This document shows positions 52,337-62,482 of a stretch of DNA of 64,000 bases, piece by piece. The stretch lies in assembly GCA_009746045.1 (NCBI GenBank), contig RPFO01000041.1:9938065-10002064 (forward strand), read 5' to 3'. The stretch is from Mesostigma viride (taxonomy: Eukaryota; Streptophyta; Mesostigmatophyceae; Mesostigmatales; Mesostigmataceae). The first letter of the stretch is position 1; each line of letters starts with the position of its first letter. The notes beneath the pieces are model-generated. The model was not told the DNA's origin. It saw only the letters and a program-made list of their open reading frames with translations, and did no database searches. The position numbers and the translations under genes were made by a program.

Positions 52337-53452
52337 CTGCTCCTTGCTTTCTTCTTGTTGACTGCCCTTTGAAGGCTGGCCTGCCTGGGACTTGTTCTTG
52401 TTGTTTTTGTTGTTGTTATTCTTGTTGTTGTTGCTGCCCTGGCCTTGGGTCTTCTTGAAGCTGGGACACTCCTTCTTGATGTGCCCCCACCCCTTGCACA
52501 GGTAGCACTGGATTTTTGACTTGCCCTGGCCACCACCCCCGTTGTCAGATGCGTTGCCCTGCTTGGGCTGACCACCCACCCGCCTGAACACCGACTTGGA
52601 GTGTGACCTCCCGTCAGGGTCGGGTGAATGATTGGCCTTCCGCTTGTTGTGGTTGCCCCTACGCCCTCCTTGGCTTCTGTCAGCCTCAGACGATTTGGAG
52701 CCCCCCTGGGTACGCCCACCTGCATGGGTTGCCTTCACCGCTGGCACCCCACCCTCAAACAGCTCCTCAGCTTCAAGGGCCTGCTTGATGATGACCTTGT
52801 AGGCCTTCATGGTGGAGTGAGGAGCACACATGACCTTGAGAGATCCACGTGTGGCCTTATCCAGCCCAGAGACCTTCAACCAGTTGGTCAGGGCTATATT
52901 GTCTGCCACGTTGAAACCGTGGGCCCTGCCTTCCTCAACCATTTTGCAATAGTTAAGGAAATTCTGGATGAGATCCCCCTTGACGTCCCACCCTTGATAC
53001 TTGTCTTGCCAATGGATGCCGACCTTCTTGCGCTGGTCTTCAAGCAGCTCCTTCAGCTCAGCTACATATACTGCCCAGGCCTTGTTGGCCCTTTTGCATT
53101 CCCTGGTTAGGTCCTTGATCTGGTCAGTGCACTTGCCAAACGTGCTGCTGCCTATCCAGATTTGATAGTAGTTGGTACCTCCGTACAAACTAGGAAACCC
53201 TTCCAGCCCTTCTACAAACTCTTCAGCCTGCTTAGGCTTGGAGTCAGATGTCACAGGTTGTAGCTGATTCACAATTAATAAACCCTGAGTGGTAAGGTCA
53301 AATCCATGCACAGCTTGTGTATTATTATTGTTGTGATGTACATTGGTAATTTCACCGGTGACACCCACGTCATCTACATGAGCTGTCCCACTACCAGCAC
53401 CACCATTATTCCCACTGGCTGGGGCACCCTTGCTACGGCGCCCGTCTGCCAT
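52334..53452 (-). CDS. Gag of element D
   Basis: 372 residues from an ATG at 53452. The core includes 'NYYQIWIGSSTFGKCTDQIK' and 'VADNIALTNWLKVSGLDKAT', parallel to 'VADRMAMGDFLKSLQLD' in C and 'LVTDRALADYFLDRMGL' in A/B. One knuckle CYLCKGWGHIKKEC near residue 315 is followed by an asparagine/lysine run. The frame is intact and in phase with integrase beyond the stop. Confidence 0.82.
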   Translation of the reverse strand: MADGRRSKGAPASGNNGGAGSGTAHVDDVGVTGEITNVHHNNNNTQAVHGFDLTTQGLLIVNQLQPVTSDSKPKQAEEFVEGLEGFPSLYGGTNYYQIWIGSSTFGKCTDQIKDLTRECKRANKAWAVYVAELKELLEDQRKKVGIHWQDKYQGWDVKGDLIQNFLNYCKMVEEGRAHGFNVADNIALTNWLKVSGLDKATRGSLKVMCAPHSTMKAYKVIIKQALEAEELFEGGVPAVKATHAGGRTQGGSKSSEADRSQGGRRGNHNKRKANHSPDPDGRSHSKSVFRRVGGQPKQGNASDNGGGGQGKSKIQCYLCKGWGHIKKECPSFKKTQGQGSNNNKNNNNKNNKNKSQAGQPSKGSQQEESKEQ

Positions 53453-54245
53453 GATGCACTACAAGCTGTCCTAGAACACTGGAGCAAAGCAGCAAAACAA
53501 AGTATGTACAAAACTGTCGAGTATTGCCGCCTGCGCCGGTGTCGCCGCCGTCCCCGCGAAATGCCGTCGAAGTGTCGACTAAATGCCGACAAGCACTGGA
53601 AAAATGGCCGACGTTTTAATGTCAAGGCCACGAAAGTCACAGTACTCGTACGCAAACTCGGCGTCCTCCATGTCTGGCGTGATAGCCGGACCTGCGCCGG
53701 CGTGGATCAAAACAGGCGTACTTGCCTGGTGTCAGCCGTAGTGGGCCAAAGCAGTCTCGGCACTAGTTTTTGGCTGTCAGTTAGCCGAATTAGTGGGACG
53801 ACACTAATGTATTTTTCCAGGCTATTTAATTCGTGTTACGAATTTTTAGTGCTGCGTTTCAGGTCCGAGATACTGTACGGATCATACTTTACGAGACCCG
53901 TTGTGATTGTTTTTGGGTCTGGACTATATGTGGAGTGCTACAAGATGTTGTACCGGTGCTGGTGTGGCACCGGCGGTACGTTTTGGATTGCTTATGCTGT
54001 CACCGTACGTTATGTAGCAGGATCCGCGCTTCGCGCGGCCCTTGGGGACGTTGGTACTGTAGGTGCTGTATCGCGCCAGATTCTGGTTTTCACCTATGTG
54101 AGTGACTTTTTGTCTCTAAGTCCGAGCCTTAGTGGCGCACGCCTGAGAAAGAAATCATATGAATGGTAGAGTATCAGGCGCGGCGCAACTTTTTCAGTCC
54201 TTTGTGCATGTATGCATGCGCATGTGTGCTTGAATGCATCCGACC
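53453..54245. other. No supported gene
   Basis: No LTR of D is found here, although its 5' LTR would be expected. A palindromic patch GGATCCGCGCTTCGCGC near 54018 recurs near 20384. Open frames in this stretch lack family resemblance. Confidence 0.35.
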
Positions 54246-54892
54246 AGATAGCATTTTGGGCAACCAATATGCTAAGTGGATGCAGTTTGGAAAGACCTTT
54301 CCAACGCCGTGCTGACCGCCTGAAACAGACAAGGGACGAGAAAGATATGAGGTCCCGAAGTCCTAGCCGTCCGTGGCCGACTAGGGTACAGTCCTCTGGT
54401 ATAGTGGACAGGACACGTGGCAGGCCGTGCCTGCACAGGCTTAGCCTGACTATCACGTGACTGTGGTCCACGTAGACCAGAGGAGCAGCAGCCTGTGACT
54501 GGTGGAATACAGGAGCTGGCACAGGTCTGCAAGGATACTAGGCCTTGCAGGCTTGTGACAGGTCCTGTACTTCCTAGGTTGCAGAGTCTAGGCAAATCCA
54601 GTTCGTCCTGGCTCTGCACTGATGCCAGTGGACGTTGAGGATTTGCTTGCATGCCTGCACGTGCCTCGTCACGCCGATGGGAACGAGGAACAACGCAAAG
54701 GATATAGCTTGGTCATGGGGGATGACCAGCTATCTTGGCAAGCACGAACCGAGGCTCCCACATTGGACGTGGAAACGCTCACCGTGGTCGTGGCTTGGTG
54801 CACGGGTTAAAAGGTTGCTGCCTTGCAACTTTGGCTCATCCCGTTGTGTGCGTGAAAGACCAGGAGCTCACAGCTCTGGTTGTTTGCTAACT
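54246..54892 (+). repeat. 5' LTR of B (647 bp)
   Basis: Reverse-orientation homologue of 7687-8331. It starts AGATAGCATTTTGG (AGTT expected, one base changed) and ends GCTAACT, followed by CGTATTATTG as in A. Confidence 0.8.
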
Positions 54893-54923
54893 CGTATTAT
54901 TGCATTCCTGTTTGCGGGGTTTC

Positions 54924-56069
54924 ATGTCGGCCGAGGCTCGGGGTGAAACACCTGAGTCGTCTCCCAGGCGCGAAGCAGCACCAGAGTTGCCGGCGCGCGA
55001 GAACGCTTTCTATCCCTATACTCATCAATCCAACGCTTCCACCTTAAAAGCGGCCTACGTTGCGAGGGGCCTTGCGGAGGGCGGTTGGGTGGCTGTGTTC
55101 GGTAACGCAGCAGGGCCGTCGGCGAACGACCCCGTGGTGATGAGGATTCGGACGACGACGTCGCCAGGAGAAACAGGGAGGGTCTGCACGGAGCGCCTCG
55201 TTGCCATACGAGACGAAATCGCTTCGTTGATCTACAGTTTAGAAGTTGCGTACCAGGGCGGGCACGTAACCATCCAGGCGCTTGACTTAGCGCGAGAGAC
55301 GCTGGGCCAACTGGTGGCCATCTGTTTAGGTGGAGCCAGGCTGTATAATCACTGGGTGGCGACAAGCTCGTTGGGAGAGGGGACCGACGCGTCGCACATC
55401 ATTCGGGACGCGCAGACGCGCGAGGCCGATAGCCCGTGGGATTCTGCCGAGGTGGTGGCTCAAACTTGTGAGCATCTGGTAAACATTCTGATCCAGGAGT
55501 CGCGTGGTCACGCGGATCACTGGGTTATCACTACACGTCCGCCGGGCATTTGGTCGACCTTGGACACGCCGAGGGTACAGAGCAGGCCAGGGGCGACTGG
55601 GCCAACGGTGACGGTAATCACCGGTCGGGAGGTCACCGACGAAGAATTCCACGATCAGTTCGTGGACAGACCGACGGGCATCATAGCCCGGTCGTCGCAG
55701 CAGACTGACGAAGGTGACGGCACAAACGAGGGATACTCAGCTCGGCGTAGAGCAGAGTTACACATACCGTTTGAGCCGGAACACGATTTTGCTGAGATTG
55801 GTCGGGGGTCTCGGAATAATCGGCGAGGTGGTGGTAGCCGGTGGGTCAGAAATCTTCAGTGGTATCGCCGTGGCAGTGCGGCCAGACTGCCGGTAGAGCA
55901 GACAGCAGCCGGGAGGCCGGTGAGCCGTGTGCTAGGTCCTTACAGCGCGGAGGAGGTCCGCTCAGTTCCACGAGTGGGGACACCGGTGGCACGCACAGCA
56001 CAGGAGCGTGAAGAGGAGGCAGCACCTGGAGAGCAGCCAGCGGCTTCTTCAGGCAGCGCCAGCGCTTGA
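54924..56069 (+). CDS. Accessory ORF1 of element B, unknown function
   Basis: 381 residues from the ATG at 54924, 31 bases after the LTR; intact. Residues about 20-230 look globular ('YTHQSNASTLKAAYVARGL', 'GGHVTIQALDLARETLGQLV', 'EHLVNILIQESRGHADHWVI', 'TTRPPGIWSTLDTP'). Then comes a conserved 'TVITGREVTDEEFHDQFVDR' block, a basic patch, 'AAGRPVSRVLGPY', and an acidic/alanine-rich end. The broken copy in A aligns over its whole length. No known domain recognised and no transmembrane segment seen. Its place before gag suggests an accessory structural or regulatory protein. Confidence 0.7.
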   Translation: MSAEARGETPESSPRREAAPELPARENAFYPYTHQSNASTLKAAYVARGLAEGGWVAVFGNAAGPSANDPVVMRIRTTTSPGETGRVCTERLVAIRDEIASLIYSLEVAYQGGHVTIQALDLARETLGQLVAICLGGARLYNHWVATSSLGEGTDASHIIRDAQTREADSPWDSAEVVAQTCEHLVNILIQESRGHADHWVITTRPPGIWSTLDTPRVQSRPGATGPTVTVITGREVTDEEFHDQFVDRPTGIIARSSQQTDEGDGTNEGYSARRRAELHIPFEPEHDFAEIGRGSRNNRRGGGSRWVRNLQWYRRGSAARLPVEQTAAGRPVSRVLGPYSAEEVRSVPRVGTPVARTAQEREEEAAPGEQPAASSGSASA

Positions 56070-56122
56070 GCCTGTTCTTCCTTGTCTATCGCCTGTTTTG
56101 TTTTGCCATCCCACTGTATATA

Positions 56123-57478
56123 ATGCCTCGTGGCAAACCGGGAGACGGCGACAAGGGCGAGATGGAGGCACCGGCTGGGGCTAGCCAGGAGCCTCGGCAG
56201 GACAAGGAGCAGCTGGTGGGGGAGGCAATCCCTGCCAGCGACGGCGATGGGGGAAAGCGACCAGGCAGCAAGAGGCGACACGAAGACTCGGTGGAGGAGG
56301 CGCGCAAGGCGCGGGCGACAGGGCCATCTGATGCAATAACGGTGGCGAATGGGCAACCAGCCGTGGAGAAGCGTAAGAGGGACCCCTCCGCTGACGGCAA
56401 TGGTAAGAGGCCTCATGTGGATGTGCTCTCCCCTGTGCCTGCTGGACCAAGTGGTGCTGTTGTTGTGACACCCGCTGTGGTGGAGCCAGTGAAGGCGCTG
56501 CCAGGGTCGAGACCTCACATGAGTGCTGTCACTGTTATGAATGGACAAAAGCCTCTTAACCCACCACTAGCACAGGAAGCTTTGGACAAGTGGCTAGAGG
56601 ACATGGAGCTTGTTGTGTTCTCCGTGGACCCCACTGTCAACCTAGTGCAAGTGTTTCACTCGTCCACGTGCAACAGGGACTCGTCAGAGCGTGTCAGGGA
56701 GAAGGCTAGGACTGCTGTCAAGGATAAGCTAACCTGGGCACAGTTCCTGGAAGGGTTGAGGGAGGAGTTCTCTGACAAGGTTCTCAACCTCACCAACTAT
56801 TATAAGCATCAGTATGACACCTTTGAGATAGTGGGTCCTGTGGCAGAGGAATGGGCTAGGCTCAACCGTATCAGGGACAAGGGGGCCAAGTATGGCTTCC
56901 TGGTCACAGATAGGGCCTTGGCAGACTATTTCCTGGACCGTATGGGTTTGAGTGTGGATGGGAGGAACGGTGCCCGCATGTTTCTTAACCAGACTGATGG
57001 CTCCTTGCGTGCTCTGGAGCTTGTAATCCTCAGCATAAGGAAGCCAGATCCTGCCTGCAAAGCTATCCAGTCCCATGGCAGCAATGCCACCTCCGCTGTG
57101 CAGGGCCAAGGTGATGTCCCCGGGTACCCAGCCCGTGATGGGGCAAGGCCCAACAAGCGTAAGCGCTTCAGGCGCCAGAGGCAGGGGGCTCAGGGTGGCA
57201 AGGGTGCAGGTTCCCAAGGAGGGGTTGGGGGCCAGCAAGCTGGTGGTCAGCAGGGTAAGGGTGGCCAAGGGCAAGGCAAGGGCCAAGCTCAAGGCAACCA
57301 GGGCAAGCAGGGTGGGCAGTCTCAGGGAGGCCAGGGGAAGCCTGGCAAGGGTGGGGCTGGGTCTGGGAAGAAGGGTGGAGCATGCTTTGTGTGTGGCAAG
57401 GAAGGTCACTGGCGTCGTGAGTGCCCTGACAGGAAGGCCAAGCCTGCTGGGGCAGGGGGCCAGTCTGGGCAGCAGTGA
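56123..57478 (+). CDS. Gag of element B
   Basis: 451 residues from the ATG at 56123 (MPRGKPGDGDKG). The N-terminus is acidic/basic low complexity, the core has 'LAQEALDKWLEDMELVVF' and 'GFLVTDRALADYFLDRMGL', then a long G/Q/K-rich stretch leads to the CCHC knuckle CFVCGKEGHWRREC near residues 420-433. It ends SGQQ-stop, where the stop is TGA followed by CTA and the frame continues into integrase. Intact. Confidence 0.88.
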   Translation: MPRGKPGDGDKGEMEAPAGASQEPRQDKEQLVGEAIPASDGDGGKRPGSKRRHEDSVEEARKARATGPSDAITVANGQPAVEKRKRDPSADGNGKRPHVDVLSPVPAGPSGAVVVTPAVVEPVKALPGSRPHMSAVTVMNGQKPLNPPLAQEALDKWLEDMELVVFSVDPTVNLVQVFHSSTCNRDSSERVREKARTAVKDKLTWAQFLEGLREEFSDKVLNLTNYYKHQYDTFEIVGPVAEEWARLNRIRDKGAKYGFLVTDRALADYFLDRMGLSVDGRNGARMFLNQTDGSLRALELVILSIRKPDPACKAIQSHGSNATSAVQGQGDVPGYPARDGARPNKRKRFRRQRQGAQGGKGAGSQGGVGGQQAGGQQGKGGQGQGKGQAQGNQGKQGGQSQGGQGKPGKGGAGSGKKGGACFVCGKEGHWRRECPDRKAKPAGAGGQSGQQ

Positions 57479-57481
57479 CTA
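57476..57481 (+). promoter_or_regulatory. Candidate UGA-CUA readthrough site, gag/integrase junction of B
   Basis: CAG CAG TGA CTA GCT. The downstream frame has no stop for about 130 codons (to 57868) and reaches the integrase linker. The same hexanucleotide is kept in A despite gag frameshifts there. Confidence 0.62.
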
Positions 57482-58429
57482 GCTACACCATCCCCTGTAA
57501 ATAGTCAATCACCCCTTGGGGAAGGTGTGCTGGATGTACATAAGGACGGGGGTGTGCCCCTTGTGCAGCACCAAGGGTGTAAAGATGTTGTTCTTCCACT
57601 GGATTGCAATAACAATGCTGCAGCTGAATTCCCTATGCCTCATGCAGGTGGTGGGTCTCCAGCAGGTGCTGGCCTGGAGGGCCAAGGGACCTTGCTGGAA
57701 GGGCCTGGAGCGGTCCAGGGTGCAGGGCCTGACTTGGGGCGTCAGGACGGCCTGCAGGGAAGCCCTGGAACCCCAGGAGTGGATCATGTGTCCCCACACA
57801 CGGTTCAGACGTCTCGCCAGGTCAGTACTGAGAGAGTGCTGAGCTATGCTGAGGCTGGCCATGCATAGATTGCATCATATGTTTGGGCATTCTGGGCAGG
57901 CAGCAATGTTTGCGTGGAAGCTAGGTAGGGAGCCTTTGTGGGAGGCTTGCCAGGCTGCTGCTGAGAACTGTGGTTGCCAGGAGAATGCTGTTCACCCACC
58001 TCAGTCCCATGCTAGGGAGCCTGCTAGGGAGCGTGGCGACATCCAGATGGATATCCAGCACATCAGGGGCTTGTATATATTGGTGGGGGTGGACAGGTTC
58101 AGTAGATACAGGCTGATAGATGTTCTGCCTGGTATGCAGGAGCACCACTTGTTGTTGGGTATGAAGGCCCTGATCCCAGGCTTTGGGGTGTGCAAGAGTG
58201 TGCAGGCAGACTTGCAGTTTGACTGTTTGCTCAAGCATCAGGACCAGCTGCCTTGTAAGCTGGTAGTAGTCCCCAGGGAGAGTCATGGGCAGCAAGGGGC
58301 TGTAGAGAGATCCATACGTGAGGTGAAGACAGTGGTGCTAGCAGCAGAGTCAGTGCCACTTGTGGCATCTGCCTTAGAGAGGGCAGCCTGGTGTAAGGGG
58401 ATAGAAGAGCAGCTGAACCACAGGGTTAA
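57479..58429 (+). pseudogene. Integrase of element B, first part
   Basis: Continues the gag frame to 57868. A 4-base insertion (CCATGCATAG versus CCATAGG in A) at about 57862 shifts the frame; the rest is read in 57846-58559 with 'MHRLHHMFGHSG', 'NCGCQ', Asp in 'QMDIQHIRG', Asp in 'VQADLQFDC', Glu in 'GAVERSIREVK'. The coding sequence is interrupted at 'LNHRV' by the TTAA insertion and resumes at 61076 with 'YYFDGVAVSPLAL'. Confidence 0.82.
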
Positions 58430-61075
58430 GGGGACGTGGCGCGCCGAATATTTTCCGCGCGAAAAAATTCGCGGCACCGGCCGTACCGTGAAAAGTGGGT
58501 GCTCCGTGCGCGCACCACTTGCGGAAGTGGCCATGGCGACTGCGTTTAGGCGAAACTAGCAATGTAGGGCTAGAGAAATGCAAAAAAAATGCTTGGATGT
58601 TGAAGACGATGATTTAATGATGTTGGATTGCGGCGGCAAGTGGCTGGTTTACAATATCGCTGCTTTCTTTTACTGCCATCGGCATGGGGGGTAATCTGCA
58701 TTTTTTGGTCGCGCGGAATAAAATAGAATTCGTGATTGCGGCAGTAAATTCTCAGTTTAGGGGGTCTTTTTGACCGTGAAGGATGAATTCATATCGGTAG
58801 CATCGAATTCTAAACCGAACGGGTGCTTTTTGCTACATTTTCGGCCATTCTCGGTGAGTATTTTTTCAGGCCTGCGCAGTGCATGTCGGAACCTTCCATG
58901 GAAGAACGGCCGTTGTTGCGCGCCTGGGCGAGGGATCTACGAGGGCAAGGTATAGATTTGTGGCGACTGTTATCTGCTATCAGTTCTTTCTTCGAAGAGC
59001 TCATCGTTCTAAGTTTTTTGCGTTCGTTTTGGTCAGTTTCCGCCAGTTAACTCTCCGTTGCTTGCCGTCGTGTTGACGAATACCTGGCAGCTTTAGCTTG
59101 TTTTCGTTGATGTCTTGATCAAATCCGCTTCAGTCTCAGCCGATAGATCCTAGGGAAGGCGTAAGGGATTTCATAGCACGTGTTCTGGCAAGGATGTTGT
59201 GCGTATGGACGCTTCTTGTTGTGTGATAGTGACGCACCCTTTCCTCGCAAGCATCACAGCGGTCAGAAGCTGAACGGCCGCCACTGGTTTCTTTGCATTT
59301 TATCGTGCAGGGGAGGAAGTGTTTTATCGACGATCATGTTGGAGATATTGCATTTGTGTGACTGCATGTAGATAGCTGCCATCATTGGTTTATTTGAGCT
59401 TTCCTTGTTATGATGATGTGACAAGACAGCAATGTTGCTGAGCCAACCATGGTTGACATGGTTGACTGCATGCAAGATTTGTATGCCATGATCTCCTTGG
59501 TTCCTTGCCCTCCATAGTTCCAGTTTGTTGCCCATGTCGGGTAGGGCAGTTAAGGAGCCGTTGCTGTGTTGGTAAGCTTGGTTGGCATAACCCTTACACT
59601 CTAACCTGGGAGAAACATAGAAAATGCTGGTAATGCATGTTAGTGCCATAATCATTATTGCTATTCACGTACTTATAAGTCTGGCCATGCTCGAGGGACG
59701 GTGAAGGAGTATGAGGTGCGTGGCCACCCCTTTGTACTTCACAACATATTCAGCATGGATTTGATCCATGTTGATGGCATGTAAAGTGTGATTGTGTTTA
59801 CTTGCTTTCTGAGTGGTCCTTAGCGCCTTGTCAGGTAGTGAGTGGTCGTCTAGGAAACCCATCACTGCGTGCCACAGTGACCCCCAACCTTGAGCATGTG
59901 TCGTCATCAGTGTGCTAGAGTTAATTATATGTGCTTTTGATCATAGGTTTGCTGAGTTCTCGGCATGAAGTTTACAAGGTAACCTTGGGTAGAGTATAGT
60001 GTATGCTCTCTTGGCATGTATGCCTAGCGATCGTGTTGCTATGCTTGCGATGGCAAGGTTGGCCATGCCGAGGGCAGGTGAGGGAAGATGTGGTGCCTAG
60101 CCGTTTGCTTATGTTTTGTGATCGAGTGGGGCATGCTTTCTGGCTTTTTGGATGAAAAAGAGCATGCCTAAGTGGCCATATACAAAGAAACCCCCCCTTA
60201 AGCTTATGTTCAGGTTTTAGCACGCATAATAACCTTATTACTTGAGCTAGACTTGTCGGAATGACCTGTGTTAAGGGTGGCTGCCACGACGTGATGCAAA
60301 GGGAGGGGCAGGGGGACGATGGGGAAGGTAGTAGTGATGATCAGAATGATGTTGATGATATTCCTTGCCTTGCATGTGCGTCCCCGGATGAAATTGACGG
60401 TGTCCCTTTCCTGCTGTGCAGCACATTCGGGTGCAAGGGAGGACTGCATGGGTGCTGCGCTGACCCCCCGTTGACTAAGGAGCCCAAGGGGGATTGGTTT
60501 TGCCCTGCCTGCCCCGTGCAGGATGCTTACAAGGGCTGATATAGTGACATTTTCTGTTTTAGCGGGCATTTTTCTGAAAACACGTCTGACGCAATAACTT
60601 GAGCTATAGACTTGTCGGAATGACCTGGGACTTGGAACACTGCTGTCCCCCTGTTAGCCGGAATTTTTGTTGATTTTGTGGCCTTATCGGAAGTGTTTAT
60701 GATATGTTTATTCCCAATGTCCGGTAAAAAATGACCTGTTTTGCGGGAAAATTAATAACTGTTCAAGGTTTTGCCGTTTCCATGATGTAAATAGCTCAGT
60801 AAGCTACAAACTCAGGGAACTATACGACCTTGATTTTTGGTAGCCAACAAATAAGTGCATTGGCTGGGGCATACCCAGCCCTGATTAGCGTCTTTTGCTA
60901 CTTATAGCGCATTATTGGCGTATGTATGGGGGTAGTACCCCCAACAAGTGCATGGACAACTCACTAGAGATGTTATTTAGTGCCCCCAATCATAATTCAG
61001 CATTGTGCAAATGAATTTCAAGTGATATTAGCATATGTCAGATTTTTTGGGTTTTGGGGTGCCACCTCCCCTTAA
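58426..61075 (+). mobile_element. TTAA-flanked insertion (piggyBac-type), 2.64 kb
   Basis: Element B is cut at GGGTTAA/CTACTAC, and TTAA is present on both sides (58426-58429, 61072-61075). The insert itself (58430-61071) begins GGGGACGTGGCGC and ends with the reverse complement of GGGGAGGTGGCAC, a ~13-bp imperfect terminal inverted repeat. TTAA duplication is diagnostic of the piggyBac superfamily. No transposase core is recognised, so it looks non-autonomous; a PHD-finger ORF is inside. Insert plus duplication is 2646 bases, a multiple of three. Confidence 0.8.
60261..60539 (+). CDS. PHD-finger protein inside the TTAA insertion
   Basis: 92 residues from an ATG at 60261. After an acidic N-terminus, a C4HC3 PHD finger: C36, C39, C53, C58, H63, C66, C81, C84, with 'GDWFCPAC' at the end. 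The C53-C58 gap is longer than usual. PiggyBac transposases often carry a C-terminal cross-brace zinc finger, so this could be a relic of a transposase C-terminus or a captured host domain. A 27-30-base repeat ('cttgagcta..gacttgtcgg') flanks it at 60241-60268 and 60599-60628; the start codon lies in the left copy. Confidence 0.6.
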   Translation: MTCVKGGCHDVMQREGQGDDGEGSSDDQNDVDDIPCLACASPDEIDGVPFLLCSTFGCKGGLHGCCADPPLTKEPKGDWFCPACPVQDAYKG

Positions 61076-62482
61076 CTACTACTTTGATGGTGTGGCTGTC
61101 TCTCCCCTGGCCCTGCAGTATAGCTTGCTGCCTGAGAACGTGGTGCAGGCCAGTCTTAGGAAGGCAGATAGGTTATTTGCCCAGCTGAGACGTAAGGACA
61201 AGAACTGGAATGTGCTGAGGCCGCAGGTGGGGCTGAAGGTCAGGATGTGGAAGGAACCATCTATTCCAGGCAAGCGGGGGAAGTGGCAGGATGGGGTTGT
61301 CACTCGTGTGGAGGAAGCTAACAGATCTTGCCTGGTGGCTTTGGAGAAGGATCCAAGGCACGTGTACAGGTTGTCCTGGGCTCATGTCAAGGAAAGAAGG
61401 CCACATGCAATCTGGCCTGCAGACGGGCCAGGCCCTCCCAGCTGGGTTGAGGAGCCAGGCCAGAGCCAGGCAGCAGCAGCTAACAATCCTCTGGTGGTGG
61501 ATGATGGTCTGTCCCTGCTGGAAGATGACGAGCAGGAGGAGGCTGCTGAAGCAACTGTCACAAGGCCAGAGGGGACGGGGCAGCCACCTAAGGCCCGGGG
61601 GCCTCTCATGGCGGACGTCATCCGAGCTCTCATGCGCAGCAAACATGATCCCAAGGTATCCAAGCTCACGGGGTGGGGGTCGTGCTGGGCAGCTACAATG
61701 GAGGTAGATACCAACTCACAGGTGTCTGTCATCAGGGAAGAGGATGCTGTAGGCTTACAGATGTCCCATCCCAGTTGCCTTGCTGTGTCTGATTTCTCAG
61801 GAAAGGTGTCCATGAAGATCCTTGGGGAAGTGAGTGTGCCTATCTTAGGGGTGCCCACCACGTTCTGTGTGGTAGAGGGCTATCAGAGGCCTGCCATACT
61901 GGGGCAGAACTTCTTGTGCATGCCAGGGGTTACTTTGACCTCTGATGAGTTGGCACTAGAAGGCAGGGGCAGCCTCCCCCTTGAAAGATATCACTATTCC
62001 CAGGGTCTTGCAGTGGCGGTGAAGGCTGTTAGGAGTCAGCCAGCTGAGGGTCCTCAAGGTCAGGAGCCCATAGCTGAGGACCTGTTGATAATCCCAACCA
62101 CCTTTGATCCAAGGCAGTTAGGGGTAAACAGGTACCAGATAGCTGCTCACAGTCCTATTCCCTGGCGCCAGTTAGTCGAGATGATGCAAAGCCCCAAGAT
62201 GGCTAAGGCATGGACTCTTGGCTTTGTTGCTTCTGGGCATGAGTGGATAGTTTCCAACTGTGCAGAACCTGTGGATGAGCTGCCAGAAGTTCACCAGCTG
62301 CTCAGATTGATGTTTGTCCTCAAGCTCAAGGAGGTAGATGGTGTCCAGGTGCCACATGTCAGACCAGTTGTAACCGAATATCATGGCACTGGCCAGTTGT
62401 TAGATGAGGAGCTCTATACTCCAGGGATGCTGCATGACACGTGGAGGATTCTGCTGTGTATATTTCTGTCTTTTCTGGTTAA
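61076..62482 (+). pseudogene. Integrase C-terminus, protease and RT start of element B
   Basis: One open frame (61035-62489) continues integrase through 'LPENVVQASLRKADRLFAQL', the C-terminal region 'RHVYRLSWAHVKER', protease 'EVDTNSQVSVI' and 'AILGQNFLC', the linker 'GQEPIAEDLLII', and RT up to 'LLCIFLSFLV'. It is cut after TTAA at 62479-62482, before the first catalytic Asp of RT. This uninterrupted stretch shows directly that protease lies between integrase and RT in one frame. Confidence 0.85.

Larger units (their letters stand above)
47147..53452 (-). mobile_element. Copia-like LTR retrotransposon D (minus strand, 5' LTR missing)
   Basis: Minus-strand order: gag (53452-52334), integrase, protease, RT, RNase H (to 48712), about 950 bases noncoding, polypurine tract, 3' LTR (47761-47147). 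No 5' LTR is found right of gag. Same domain order, HGDD box, TGA-CTR gag stop and LTR style as A/B, but lower GC and clearly diverged sequence, so a separate family. Confidence 0.8.
54246..62482 (+). mobile_element. Copia-like LTR retrotransposon B (sister of A), interrupted
   Basis: 5' LTR (54246-54892), ORF1, gag, TGA-CTA, integrase, protease and the beginning of RT, then interrupted at 62482. A TTAA-flanked insertion occupies 58430-61071. The coding sequence is close to A but with independent lesions. The 3' half of RT, RNase H and the 3' LTR are not in the window. Confidence 0.85.

Noticed and set aside
59263-59655. Minus-strand ORF in the TTAA insertion as a transposase
   Set aside because: No DDE-like motifs or similarity to piggyBac transposases.
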